Below are positions 29,490-37,754 of a stretch of 47,741 nucleotides of DNA, in pieces. Every line of letters begins with the position of its first letter. The first letter of the stretch is position 1. Source of the stretch: Chthonomonadia bacterium (GTDB taxonomy: Bacteria > Armatimonadota > HRBIN16); contig JABUFA010000028.1 in assembly GCA_013314755.1 (NCBI GenBank), forward strand, positions 1-47,741, written 5' to 3'. The position numbers were made by a program, and so were the translations under genes. Under the pieces are notes generated by a model. It did not search any database. It was not told the DNA's origin and saw only the letters and a program-made list of their open reading frames with translations.

Positions 29490-29915
29490 TTGGTCTGGAG
29501 GGCGAACCTCCCGGTGAGCCGACCCCCCTCTCCCGACCTCTCCCCGAGGCGGGGAGAGGCATATCTCCCCTTCCCTCGCAGGGAAGGGGACGGGAGTTAG
29601 GTGTTCTTCAAAGCCCAAACACTGCCCCACCTGACCTCCCTGCGAAAGCCCTCACCCTGACCCTCTCCCACAAGGAGAGGGAATGTCCCCCTGTTTGCGG
29701 GGGGACTACAGGGGGGCTGGCAACACCTGAAAAGCCCCGCCTAACCTCCCCGCAGGCGGGGAGGGACCCGGACGGCTCGGCAGGAGCCTCGCCCTCCAAT
29801 GACGTAACCCCTCTCCCTGCCTCTCCCTGACGCGCGACAGCCCCTCCTGGCCTCCCCGCAGGCGGGGAGGAATCTGGCTCCCCTTCCCTCGCAGGGAAGG
29901 GGGCGGGGGTTAGGT
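29490..29915 (-). repeat. GC-rich hairpin repeat, copy 3 (inverted)
   Basis: Reverse orientation relative to copies 1 and 2. The core 29644-29764 is the complement of theirs (CCCTCACCCTGACCCTCTCCC through CCTCCCCGCAGGCGGGGAGG). Outer parts repeat the pieces GGAGGGCGAACCTCCCGGTG, CCTTCCCTCGCAGGGAAGG, GGCTCGGCAGGAGCCTCGCC and CCTCCCCGCAGGCGGGGAGG. The CCTTCCCTCGCAGGGAAGG hairpin and the CCTCCCCGCAGGCGGGGAGG hairpin each occur twice here, so this copy is partly duplicated. It fills most of the 524-base gap between dnaN and sucA; nothing else is seen in that gap besides the sucA promoter. Confidence 0.85.
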
Positions 29916-29936
29916 TGTCACCAGCTCGGCAAACGG

Positions 29937-29965
29937 TTGACCTCTGCATCTTTAGCTGGTAACAT
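29937..29965 (+). promoter_or_regulatory. Promoter of sucA-sucB
   Basis: TTGACC (29937-29942) and TAACAT (29960-29965) are 17 bases apart. The start would fall near 29972, about 30 bases before the sucA ATG at 30003. The repeat copy ends about 20 bases upstream, so it insulates this promoter from dnaN. Confidence 0.7.
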
Positions 29966-30002
29966 TAATACGCACCGCCTGCAAACGGAAGGTACGGCAG
30001 AT

Positions 30003-32870
30003 ATGAACCACTCGAAAAGCGACCAGGTCTGGCAGACGTTCTCTCCGCTGAACCTCGCTTACCTCGCGGAGATGTACGAACTCTATCAGCGCAATCCCCA
30101 TGCAGTTCCTCCTGAAATACGCCAGCTTTTCCTGCAGTTTGGTGCGCCTCCGCTCGAGATGCCCGTGCTGCCCAGCAGGACGCTTGACTTTCGCAAAGTG
30201 GTGGGGGCGGTGTCGCTGGCGCACGCTATCCGCGCCTACGGGCATCGCGCGGCGCACCTGGACCCGCTAGGAACCCCTCCGCCCGGCGACCCATCCCTGC
30301 TGCCAGAGACGTACGGCATCACGGAGGACGACTTGCGTGCTCTGCCTGCGGATGTGATACACAGCGTGCTGGGCATGGATGCGCCTGATGCGTGGACGGT
30401 CGTCCAGCGGATGCGCGAGCTGTACCAGGGGACTCTCGGTTTCGAGTTCGAACATCTGGCGGAGGCAGAGGAGCGAATCTGGTGGGAGCAGGCGGTGGAA
30501 TCGCAGCGCTACGCTCCGCCCAACGACCCGATAGACGAGATGGCTCTGCTGAACCGCCTAACCGAGGTGGGCGCGCTGGAGCGTTTCCTGCATCGGGCGT
30601 TTCCGGGACATATCCGCTTCTCGCTGGAAGGGCTGGGCATCATGATACCGATGCTGGACGAGCTGATTGGCGCCGCAGCGGAGACGGGCACGCGCTACAT
30701 CATGCTGGGCATGGCGCACCGCGGCAGGCTGAACGTGCTGGCGCACATCCTCGGCAAGCCCTACGAGCAGATTATCGCCGAGTTTCTGGGGGTATATCAG
30801 TCGCCCGGCGTCTCCTACAGTGGAAGCAGTGACGAGGGCTGGACTGGTGACGTAAAGTATCATCTTGGCGCGAGGCGAGCCTTCAAAGGCGGCGAAGAGG
30901 TGAGCGTGGAGGTGGTGCTCGCTCCCAACCCCAGCCATCTGGAATGGGTGAACCCGGTGGTGGAGGGGATGACCCGCGCCTGTTTTGAGAGGCGTGACCG
31001 TGCTGGAGCACCCGAGCAGGATGAGCGCATTTCGCTGGCGGTGCTGATCCACGGCGACGCTGCTTTCCCCGCTCAGGGCATTGTGGCGGAGACGCTCAAT
31101 CTGTACCGGTTGCCGGGCTACCGAACAGGCGGAACAATCCACCTGATTGCGAACAACCAGATTGGCTTTACCACCCTGCCTGAATATGGACGTTCTACCT
31201 ACTATGCCAGCGACCTCGCCCGGGGCTTTGACCTGCCGGTCATCCATGTGAACGCCGATGACCCTGAAGCCTGTTTGACCGCCGTGCGGCTGGCACACGC
31301 CTATCGCGAGCGGTTTCTGAAGGATGTGGTGATAGACCTCATTGGCTACCGGCGATGGGGACACAACGAGAACGACGAACCCACCTTCACCCAGCCCGAG
31401 ATGTACGAGCGTATCAGCAAACATCCCACCGTGCGCGAACTGTGGGTGCGTCGACTGGAACAGAAAGGTCTCATCAGTCAGGAAGAGGCGGACCGGATGC
31501 TTCAGGAGGCGATAGAACGCCTGCACGCCCTGCGGCGCAAGGTGGCGGAACAGATTGACCTGCACATCCGCAAGACACTGGCGGGGCTGGATGCAGGCGG
31601 TGAGCGCGGGGGACTGGGAAGCCTCGAAGCGGAGGAGACGGTGCAGACAGCGGTGGAGCCATCTTTGCTGGCGCGTCTGAACGAGGAGGTCACGCGCATT
31701 CCAGATGGCTTCAGTTTGCATCCAAAGTTGGAGCGACCCTTTGCCCGGCGGCGGGAAGCTTTGTCGGCAGAGGGCAAAATTGACTGGGCGCACGCGGAGA
31801 TACTGGCTTTCGCGTCCATCCTTGCCGACGGAACCCCCATCCGCCTGACGGGGCAGGATGTCACGCGCGGAACGTTCAGCCAAAGGCATCTGGTTCTGCA
31901 TGATGTGCGCACGGGCGACCATTACAATATCCTGCAGAACCTGCCCTCGGCGAGGGCGTCGTTCGAGGTGTGGGACAGTCCGCTATCGGAGGCGGCGGTG
32001 CTGGGCTTTGAGTACGGCTACAGCGTGCAGGCTCCTGACACTCTGGTACTGTGGGAGGCGCAGTACGGCGACTTCGCCAACTCCGCGCAGGTGATTATTG
32101 ACCAGTTTATCGTCTCCGGGCGTTCGAAGTGGGGTCAGCGCAGTGGGCTGGTCCTGCTGTTACCGCATGGCTACGAGGGACAGGGACCGGAGCACTCCAG
32201 CGCGAGGTTAGAGCGGTTCCTGCAGATGGCGAGCGAGAACAACATCATCGTAGCGAACTGCTCCACGCCGGCGCAATATTTCCATATCCTGCGTCGCCAG
32301 GCGAAGCTGTTGAAGGTTGACCCGCGCCCGCTGATACTGATGACGCCCAAGAGCCTGTTGCGCCATCCGATGGCGGTTTCCACGCCGCAGGATCTGTCGC
32401 TCGGGCGGTTCCATCATCTCCTGCATGACAGGCTGGACGGCAGGCGAGCGCGGCGGGTACGACGGCTTATCCTATGCAGTGGAAAGGTATACTACGACCT
32501 GCTGGGCACGGGAAGGCTGAACCCCGAATCGCCGCAATATGAAGAGAGCGTGGCGGTGGCGCGTGTGGAGCAGTTCTATCCCTTCCCGGCGGACGAGATT
32601 GGCGCGGTGGTGGAGTCCTATCCGAACCTGCAAGAGGTGGTATGGTTGCAGGAGGAGCCGCGCAACATGGGCGCATGGCCCTTCGTTGCTCCGCGCATTC
32701 GGGATATTCTGGGCAACCGTTTACCTCTGCGCTATATCGGGCGCACGCGCATGGCAAGCCCTGCCGAGGGCAATCAGGAATGGCATCAGCAGGCGCAGGC
32801 GCAGATTATCAGCGCGGCGTTTGAACTGGCGGGTGAAGCCGAAACCGCCGAAGTCGTATCCAAGTGGTAA
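30003..32870 (+). CDS. sucA: 2-oxoglutarate dehydrogenase E1 component
   Basis: From ATG 30003 (GGAAGG 10 bases upstream) the protein has 955 residues, typical for full-length bacterial E1o. It decarboxylates 2-oxoglutarate with thiamine diphosphate and transfers the succinyl group to the lipoyl domain of E2. N-terminal part: [24 protein letters not shown]. Then RFSLEG (near 206), [16 protein letters not shown] (about 236-248), [23 protein letters not shown], the cofactor loops GDAAFPAQG (351-359) and NNQIGFTT (384-391), and the transketolase-like domain with [47 protein letters not shown] and [10 protein letters not shown]. The E2 gene follows by 11 bases; no E3 gene is present. Confidence 0.96.
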   Translation: MNHSKSDQVWQTFSPLNLAYLAEMYELYQRNPHAVPPEIRQLFLQFGAPPLEMPVLPSRTLDFRKVVGAVSLAHAIRAYGHRAAHLDPLGTPPPGDPSLLPETYGITEDDLRALPADVIHSVLGMDAPDAWTVVQRMRELYQGTLGFEFEHLAEAEERIWWEQAVESQRYAPPNDPIDEMALLNRLTEVGALERFLHRAFPGHIRFSLEGLGIMIPMLDELIGAAAETGTRYIMLGMAHRGRLNVLAHILGKPYEQIIAEFLGVYQSPGVSYSGSSDEGWTGDVKYHLGARRAFKGGEEVSVEVVLAPNPSHLEWVNPVVEGMTRACFERRDRAGAPEQDERISLAVLIHGDAAFPAQGIVAETLNLYRLPGYRTGGTIHLIANNQIGFTTLPEYGRSTYYASDLARGFDLPVIHVNADDPEACLTAVRLAHAYRERFLKDVVIDLIGYRRWGHNENDEPTFTQPEMYERISKHPTVRELWVRRLEQKGLISQEEADRMLQEAIERLHALRRKVAEQIDLHIRKTLAGLDAGGERGGLGSLEAEETVQTAVEPSLLARLNEEVTRIPDGFSLHPKLERPFARRREALSAEGKIDWAHAEILAFASILADGTPIRLTGQDVTRGTFSQRHLVLHDVRTGDHYNILQNLPSARASFEVWDSPLSEAAVLGFEYGYSVQAPDTLVLWEAQYGDFANSAQVIIDQFIVSGRSKWGQRSGLVLLLPHGYEGQGPEHSSARLERFLQMASENNIIVANCSTPAQYFHILRRQAKLLKVDPRPLILMTPKSLLRHPMAVSTPQDLSLGRFHHLLHDRLDGRRARRVRRLILCSGKVYYDLLGTGRLNPESPQYEESVAVARVEQFYPFPADEIGAVVESYPNLQEVVWLQEEPRNMGAWPFVAPRIRDILGNRLPLRYIGRTRMASPAEGNQEWHQQAQAQIISAAFELAGEAETAEVVSKW

Positions 32871-32881
32871 GGAGGACAGAG

Positions 32882-34105
32882 ATGCCGATAGAGATTCGTG
32901 TGCCGGTGCTGGCAGAGTCAGTGCTGGAAGCCACGGTGGGCAGGTGGCTGAAAAAGGAGGGAGAGCCTGTCGCTACCGGCGAGCCGGTCGTGGAGCTGGA
33001 AACGGATAAGGTGAACGCAGAAGTGCCAGCGGATCAGGCGGGCGTTCTGCAAAGGATCCTGAAGCAGGAGGGCGAGACGGTTCGCCCCGGCGACGTGCTG
33101 GGCATTCTGGCGGAGGCTCCCTCTGCCGAGATGGTGGCTCCTGTGCCTTCAGAGGCAGAAGGGGAGAGCCGCGCAACGCCCATGGCGCGCAAAATCGCCG
33201 AAGAGCTGGGGGTAGACCTGCGCGAGGTTCCCGGAACAGGCGCGGGCGGCAGGGTGACGAAGGAGGACGTGCAGGCTTACGCCCGAATGCGCGAGCAGGT
33301 GGAAGAGAGCATCCAACCGCCACCAATCGTGGAGGAGCCAGCACCGCCGGTGGAGGAGGTAAAGCCGCCGGTTACGCCGGTCATGACACAGCCGACCCCC
33401 TCTGTCCGGGCGGAGACACGCCAGCGTTTATCGCGCCGCCGCCTGACCATCGCCCGCCGACTGGTGGAGGCACAGCGCACCGCCGCGATGCTGACCACCT
33501 GCAACGAGGTGGATATGAGTGCGGTGATGGCTCTGCGGGCAAAGTGGAAGGAGCGTTTTCAACAGCAGTATGGGGTCAGCCTCGGGTTCATGCCCTTCTT
33601 TGTGAAGGCGGTGATTGGGGCATTGCGCGAGTTTCCGCAGCTCAACGCGGAACTGCAAGGCGAAGAGCTGGTGCTCAAACACTATTACGACATCGGCATC
33701 GCGATTGGCGACCCGGAAGGGCTGGTGGTGCCAGTCCTGCGCGATGCGGATAAGATGAGCTTCGTGCAGATCGAGAAGGCGATTGCGCAGTTTGTGGAGA
33801 AGGCACGCACCCACACCCTTACCCTGGACGACCTGCAGGGAGGCACCTTCACCATTACCAACGGAGGGGTGTTCGGCTCCCTGCTCTCCACGCCTATCCT
33901 GAACCCGCCGCAGGTAGGCATTCTGGGGATGCATCGCATTCAGGAACGTCCGGTGGTGGTAGATGGGCAGATTGTGATACGCCCGATGATGTACCTTGCG
34001 CTGAGCTATGACCATCGCGTGGTGGACGGGCGCGAGGCGGTGCTGTTCCTGGTGAAGGTGAAGCAGCTGGTGGAAGACCCGGAGAGGTTGCTGCTGGAAG
34101 GATAG
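32882..34105 (+). CDS. sucB: Dihydrolipoamide succinyltransferase (E2 of 2-oxoglutarate dehydrogenase)
   Basis: ATG 32882 follows AAGGAGGACAGAG. Of 407 residues, 1-75 are a single lipoyl domain with lipoylated K43 in [11 protein letters not shown]. An E3/E1-binding domain follows ([36 protein letters not shown], about 100-140), then a Pro-rich linker with repeated PPV and PTP, then the catalytic domain with [48 protein letters not shown] and the active site [16 protein letters not shown] (H378, D382). It accepts the succinyl group from E1 and passes it to CoA. The SucA neighbour fixes the substrate assignment as succinyl rather than acetyl. Its stop is 3 bases from the end of the convergent hydrolase gene. 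Confidence 0.96.
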   Translation: MPIEIRVPVLAESVLEATVGRWLKKEGEPVATGEPVVELETDKVNAEVPADQAGVLQRILKQEGETVRPGDVLGILAEAPSAEMVAPVPSEAEGESRATPMARKIAEELGVDLREVPGTGAGGRVTKEDVQAYARMREQVEESIQPPPIVEEPAPPVEEVKPPVTPVMTQPTPSVRAETRQRLSRRRLTIARRLVEAQRTAAMLTTCNEVDMSAVMALRAKWKERFQQQYGVSLGFMPFFVKAVIGALREFPQLNAELQGEELVLKHYYDIGIAIGDPEGLVVPVLRDADKMSFVQIEKAIAQFVEKARTHTLTLDDLQGGTFTITNGGVFGSLLSTPILNPPQVGILGMHRIQERPVVVDGQIVIRPMMYLALSYDHRVVDGREAVLFLVKVKQLVEDPERLLLEG

Positions 34106-34108
34106 GCG

Positions 34109-35152
34109 TTACGGGATAACCGCGCTGATGGCGTTCAGTATCCTTCGACGGTAGGGAAGCCACCGCTCGCCTTCGTAGGCGCAGTACACGCGATTACTTA
34201 ACAGCACGATGAAGAACTCGGGCTGGCGGTTAAGCAGGAGGGCGGTGCCGGTGAACCCCGAGTGTCCAATGCACGTTTCAGGAAGCAGATTGGCGCGGGG
34301 AAGCATCTCGTTTGGGTAGGTGAACCAGCCGAAGCTTTGCCCGCCGATGCCGGCAATCTGATTGCGGAACATCTGATCCACGCTCATCTTCCCCAGCACG
34401 CCGTCCCCGCCGCGCAGTAGCATCTGGCAGTAGCGCGCAAGGTTATTGGCGGTAGAAAACAGCCCGGCGTGCCCGCTGACCCCACCCATCGCCCAGGCGT
34501 TTGCGTCGTGCACCTGTCCGCGCAGAGTTTGTCCTTTGCGCCATGGGCAGTTTGCGGTGAGCGCCACTCTGGAGAGCAGTGGCTCGCCCGGGTTGTAGAG
34601 TGTATCGTTCATGCCGGCAGGCAGGAATATGCGCTCGCGGGCAAACTCGCTCAGCAGCTGACCGGTTACCTGGTGAACCACCTCGCCCAGCAGGATGTAG
34701 TTCAGGTCGCTGTACTCATAGTCCACGTCGGGCAGGCGGCGCGGGGGAGTCTTCAGGACAGCTTCCACCACGGCTTCAGGCGACTGTGCTTGCTCGTAAA
34801 AGGGCTTCCAGGCGGGTAATCCCGACGTGTGGGTGAGAAGGTGGCGCAGGCGAATGCGCTCGCACCACCTGGGGGCGTTGCTGATTAACGAGGAAAGCGG
34901 AGCCTCCAGCTGAAGGCATCCCGCTTCCACCAGAGCCATCACGCTGGACGCGCAGGCAACCGGCTTGGTAAGAGAGGCAAGGTCAAACAGGGTGTCGGTG
35001 CTGGCTGGTATCTGTCTCTCGGGGTCTGCCATCCCTGCGCTGGCGGTGTGCCACACCGACCGCGCGTCGCCCACCACAGCCACACAGCACGAGTAGATGC
35101 CCTGTTCCATTCCCTGTTCCAGCAGTTTCTGCACCTTCTGCCAGCGTTTCAC
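34109..35152 (-). CDS. Serine hydrolase of the beta-lactamase/PBP4* family
   Basis: The frame is open to 35179, but GTG 35152 has GGAGGG 7 bases upstream and avoids overlapping the ArsM gene: 347 residues. Motifs of the class C beta-lactamase-like fold: SLTK (nucleophile S60, base K63), YSDLNY (Y147; the third position is Asp instead of Asn), and HSGFTG late in the sequence in place of KTG. There is no signal peptide or lipobox, so it is probably cytoplasmic, which argues against antibiotic resistance and for an esterase or peptidase such as EstB or D-aminopeptidase-like enzymes. It is the last gene of the directon and lies 14 bases after the methyltransferase. Confidence 0.88.
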   Translation of the reverse strand: MKRWQKVQKLLEQGMEQGIYSCCVAVVGDARSVWHTASAGMADPERQIPASTDTLFDLASLTKPVACASSVMALVEAGCLQLEAPLSSLISNAPRWCERIRLRHLLTHTSGLPAWKPFYEQAQSPEAVVEAVLKTPPRRLPDVDYEYSDLNYILLGEVVHQVTGQLLSEFARERIFLPAGMNDTLYNPGEPLLSRVALTANCPWRKGQTLRGQVHDANAWAMGGVSGHAGLFSTANNLARYCQMLLRGGDGVLGKMSVDQMFRNQIAGIGGQSFGWFTYPNEMLPRANLLPETCIGHSGFTGTALLLNRQPEFFIVLLSNRVYCAYEGERWLPYRRRILNAISAVIP

Positions 35153-35166
35153 CTGCTTGCCCTCCG

Positions 35167-36003
35167 TTAAGGCTTGCATGCGGTAATGTCTGCACTGCAG
35201 ATTCGCGAAAGCAGCGCTCTCTGCTGTTCCTCCGGCAGAACGCGCAGGCTTTCGGGCAGGGCAGACGGATTGTCACTCAGGTAGCGGTAGCGGACGGTGA
35301 CGCGGGCGTCCACGAACCCGGCATCTTGCAGCATCCGCAGGTACGTATCGATGGTCAGTGCTCCTGCCACACAGCCTGTCCAGCTGAGCGCGGCGCGTAT
35401 CTGCTCTTCGCTCAGAAGCAGGTCATCAAAGCCGCCGTCAACGACGATATCCGATACCGCCAGGCGACCGCCCGGTTTGAGCACGCGCCAGATTTCGCGA
35501 AAAGCCCGCTCCTTGTCGGGCACGAGGTTCAGCACGCAGTTGGAGATAATGACGTCCACGCTGGCATCGGGCAGGGGAATGGCTTCAATTTCGCCCTTGA
35601 TGAACCGCACGTTGGATACACCAGCCTTTTGGGCGTTGCGCGTGGCGAGCGCAATCATCTCATCGGTCATGTCCAGCCCGTACACGAATCCTGACGGACC
35701 GACAAGTCTGGCTGCGAGAAACACATCGATTCCGCCGCCAGAGCCCAGGTCCAGCACCGTTTCCCCTTCCCGCAGGTTCGCGAGTTTGACCGGCGCACCA
35801 CAACCGAGAGAGATGCTGGCAGCCTCCTCGGGTATCTGCGCCAGGTCCTCGGCGGTGTAGCCCAGCTGAGTGGGGTCTTCCACGCAGGTGTCGTCACAGC
35901 AGGCGCTTGACGTACAGCATCCCCCTCCTTGCTGGGCAATACGTCCGTAACGGTCGCGCACCGCCTCGCGGATGGATGCAGGGTCTATACGGTTGCCTGT
36001 CAT
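35167..36003 (-). CDS. arsM: Arsenite S-adenosylmethionine methyltransferase
   Basis: A protein of 278 residues. It methylates As(III) with S-adenosylmethionine, turning arsenite into volatile or less toxic methyl forms. ArsM marks: SAM motif LDLGSGGGIDVFLAARLVG (near 85-103), GLDMTDEMIALATRNAQKAG, and the As-binding cysteines in ISLGCGAPV, ISNCVLNLVPD and WTGCVAGAL; the N-terminus has a Cys-rich GGGCCTSSACCDDTC. The C-terminus is SADITACKP. The ferritin gene lies 3 bases upstream, so the two are co-transcribed. No ArsR repressor or ArsB/Acr3 pump is in the window, which would be the usual partners. Arsenic-rich hot springs are a plausible habitat. Confidence 0.94.
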   Translation of the reverse strand: MTGNRIDPASIREAVRDRYGRIAQQGGGCCTSSACCDDTCVEDPTQLGYTAEDLAQIPEEAASISLGCGAPVKLANLREGETVLDLGSGGGIDVFLAARLVGPSGFVYGLDMTDEMIALATRNAQKAGVSNVRFIKGEIEAIPLPDASVDVIISNCVLNLVPDKERAFREIWRVLKPGGRLAVSDIVVDGGFDDLLLSEEQIRAALSWTGCVAGALTIDTYLRMLQDAGFVDARVTVRYRYLSDNPSALPESLRVLPEEQQRALLSRICSADITACKP

Positions 36004-36006
36004 CTT

Positions 36007-36492
36007 TTACTCTCCGTGTGAGAGGTAAGCTTCTACCATAATCAAGTAATGCTCGCCCACCTGCTCCACAATCTGCACCAGGTCCTGCATGGTGGAGACC
36101 TCCTCGATCTGCTCCTTCACGAACCAGTCCAGAAACTCACGCGCGGCGTAGTCCTTCTGCTCAATCGCCATCGCCATCAGGTTGTTGATGTGATGGGTGA
36201 CGTCCATCTCCCATTGCAGGGCGAGCTTCACCGCTTCCAGTGCGCTCTCGAAATCTGCCTTTGGCGCGGCTATAGCGGGAATCTCCACCTTGCCGCTAAC
36301 GTCGTTCAGGTACTCGACAAACTTCATGGCGTGCTCGCGTTCCTCTTCGGACTGCTTGAAGAACATCTGCGCCAGCTTCTTCAGGGCGCGCCCCTCGAAG
36401 TAAGAAGCGATGGCGATGTATTGATGCGAAGCCAGCAGCTCACGTCCAATCTGCTCGTTGAAGGCTTTGTTCAGTTCGGGGCTGATAAGCAT
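36007..36492 (-). CDS. Ferritin
   Basis: ATG 36492 follows GAGGAGGAGAGACC: 161 residues, normal for bacterial non-heme ferritin. A four-helix bundle that stores iron as ferric mineral in a 24-subunit shell. Visible: MLISPELNKAFNEQIGRELLASHQYIAIASYFEGRALKKLAQMFFKQSEEEREHAMKF with ferroxidase-centre ligands (E near 17, E near 50, H near 53), and helix C/D EFLDWFVKEQIEEVSTMQDLVQIV. The ArsM gene starts 3 bases after it and the enzyme I-like gene lies upstream. Co-transcription with ArsM may mean joint use under metal(loid) stress, e.g. iron mineral binding arsenic; this is inference. Confidence 0.95.
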   Translation of the reverse strand: MLISPELNKAFNEQIGRELLASHQYIAIASYFEGRALKKLAQMFFKQSEEEREHAMKFVEYLNDVSGKVEIPAIAAPKADFESALEAVKLALQWEMDVTHHINNLMAMAIEQKDYAAREFLDWFVKEQIEEVSTMQDLVQIVEQVGEHYLIMVEAYLSHGE

Positions 36493-36530
36493 GGTCTCTC
36501 CTCCTCTTGACATTTCTCTTCCGTCACAGT

Positions 36531-37742
36531 CTACTCGATTTGCATCTGTCTTTTCAAGCGCTGGGCGAAGCGGCGTGCTTTGCGCCGGTTACTGGAAACG
36601 TCCGGCGACGTCTGCAGGCTGTGCACCAGCTGGCGACACGCTTCATGAGTGAGGTAAGGAATCATCTCCTTGATGCGTGCCACGCAGTGGGGAGGCAGAA
36701 GCAGTTCGTTAAATCCCGCCCCAATGGCAAGCGGGAGGATCCATTCGCTCTCTTCGCCCATCACGATACCGCTTGCCAGCAGGTGAGTCTGCGCAAACAG
36801 GGTGAGGTTTTCTACCTGCTGGAGCCACTGCGCCTCGAACCACGAACGCACCTGCACCTCGCGCAGGTAGAGGGCGCGGATGCTGGCGATATCTGGCACT
36901 TCGGGGAGCGATGAGGGTGGTGTCCAGCCTGCCAGCAGGGTATCCTGAAAGAGCTGCGCTCCCTGTTCCTCCTCCAGGGACGCCTGTGCCTGCTGGAGGT
37001 TATCCCAAAAGGCCTTGACCTCGCGCTCGTGCAGGGAAGGGAGCACAAAGGTAATCACCGATTGCAGGGTCGATTCGGCAATCGCCCGCCATATCGCCTC
37101 GTCGGGCAGGACGGGCAGCTCCATCAACAGCGATTTACCGGATGCGCCCTGAAGCAGGGCGTGCAGTGTAGAGCGGTTCTGCAGGCACTGTTCGCTGGCA
37201 TAAGCGTCCAGAAACGCGCCGTCCGCTCCCTCCTCCAACGACTGTACAGCGACCTGCCAGCTCTCGCTGACGGCGATGGTGCGTATGGGGTGGTCGTCTA
37301 AGGTGCGGGCGGTTTCGTGCGTTAAGCCCAGCACATAGCGCTTGCCGCTGGGGTGCATCTCCTGCCGCTGGTACTGGGTCATGAGGTGCATGTCGGGGTC
37401 TACCACCAGTAGCCCGCGGTTCGCATCCACAATCACGATGTCGCCATCGCGCACGTTCAGCAGTAACTGGGGCACGCCGACCAGCGCGGGCACGCCGATG
37501 GCGCCGCCTTCGGGAAGGGCAGGACTTTCCGCCGCGATGGCGCTGACGCCTGCGCCTGCCCGCCACAGCGCCTCGCCCAGCGCGATGTCCCGGCACACCG
37601 CCACAAAGCCCAGCTGTTCGCGATGGCGCGTTTCATAGGCGGTGAACAGGTCTAAGGTGGCTCTCAGGTCGCTGGCTCTGAGCACCATCGCGATGCCCAC
37701 AGCGATACCGCGCGAGACCGGTTGTCCACTGAGCCTCAGCAT
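36531..37742 (-). CDS. Degenerate PTS enzyme I-like protein
   Basis: A protein of 403 residues; ATG 37742 follows GAGGTGA. The start LSGQPVSRGIAVGIAMVLR resembles enzyme I (EI). ALVGVPQLLLNVRDGDIVIVDANRGLLVVDPD (about 86-117) is the swivelling PEP-utiliser domain. Its phosphohistidine loop GG-x-T-S-H has become PALPEGGAIGVP, with no His. The end, GEESEWILPLAIGAGFNELLLPPHCVARIKEMI (329-361), matches the last part of the EI barrel, where the catalytic Cys of the G-M-C-G-E loop is now GIVMGEE. Most of the barrel between is shorter (about 160 instead of 250 residues). It cannot work as a phosphotransferase, so a structural or regulatory role is likely. It lies 12 bases after the LPS-export gene. 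Confidence 0.8.
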   Translation of the reverse strand: MLRLSGQPVSRGIAVGIAMVLRASDLRATLDLFTAYETRHREQLGFVAVCRDIALGEALWRAGAGVSAIAAESPALPEGGAIGVPALVGVPQLLLNVRDGDIVIVDANRGLLVVDPDMHLMTQYQRQEMHPSGKRYVLGLTHETARTLDDHPIRTIAVSESWQVAVQSLEEGADGAFLDAYASEQCLQNRSTLHALLQGASGKSLLMELPVLPDEAIWRAIAESTLQSVITFVLPSLHEREVKAFWDNLQQAQASLEEEQGAQLFQDTLLAGWTPPSSLPEVPDIASIRALYLREVQVRSWFEAQWLQQVENLTLFAQTHLLASGIVMGEESEWILPLAIGAGFNELLLPPHCVARIKEMIPYLTHEACRQLVHSLQTSPDVSSNRRKARRFAQRLKRQMQIE

Positions 37743-37754
37743 GGCTCGTTCACC

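Noticed and set aside
27418-29562. Minus-strand open frame of 714 residues
   Set aside because: Antisense to the sigma factor, anti-sigma and dnaN genes; a shadow of high GC3 codons.
20797-29764. CRISPR array
   Set aside because: The repeated hairpin units are adjacent without regular unique spacers of constant length, and no cas gene is nearby.
34109-35152. Antibiotic-resistance beta-lactamase
   Set aside because: No signal peptide, an HSG in place of KTG and YSD in place of Y-x-N point to a cytoplasmic esterase or peptidase of the same fold.
36531-37742. True PTS enzyme I (ptsI)
   Set aside because: The phosphohistidine and the catalytic Cys are missing and the barrel is shortened, so it cannot be a functional phosphotransferase by sequence.
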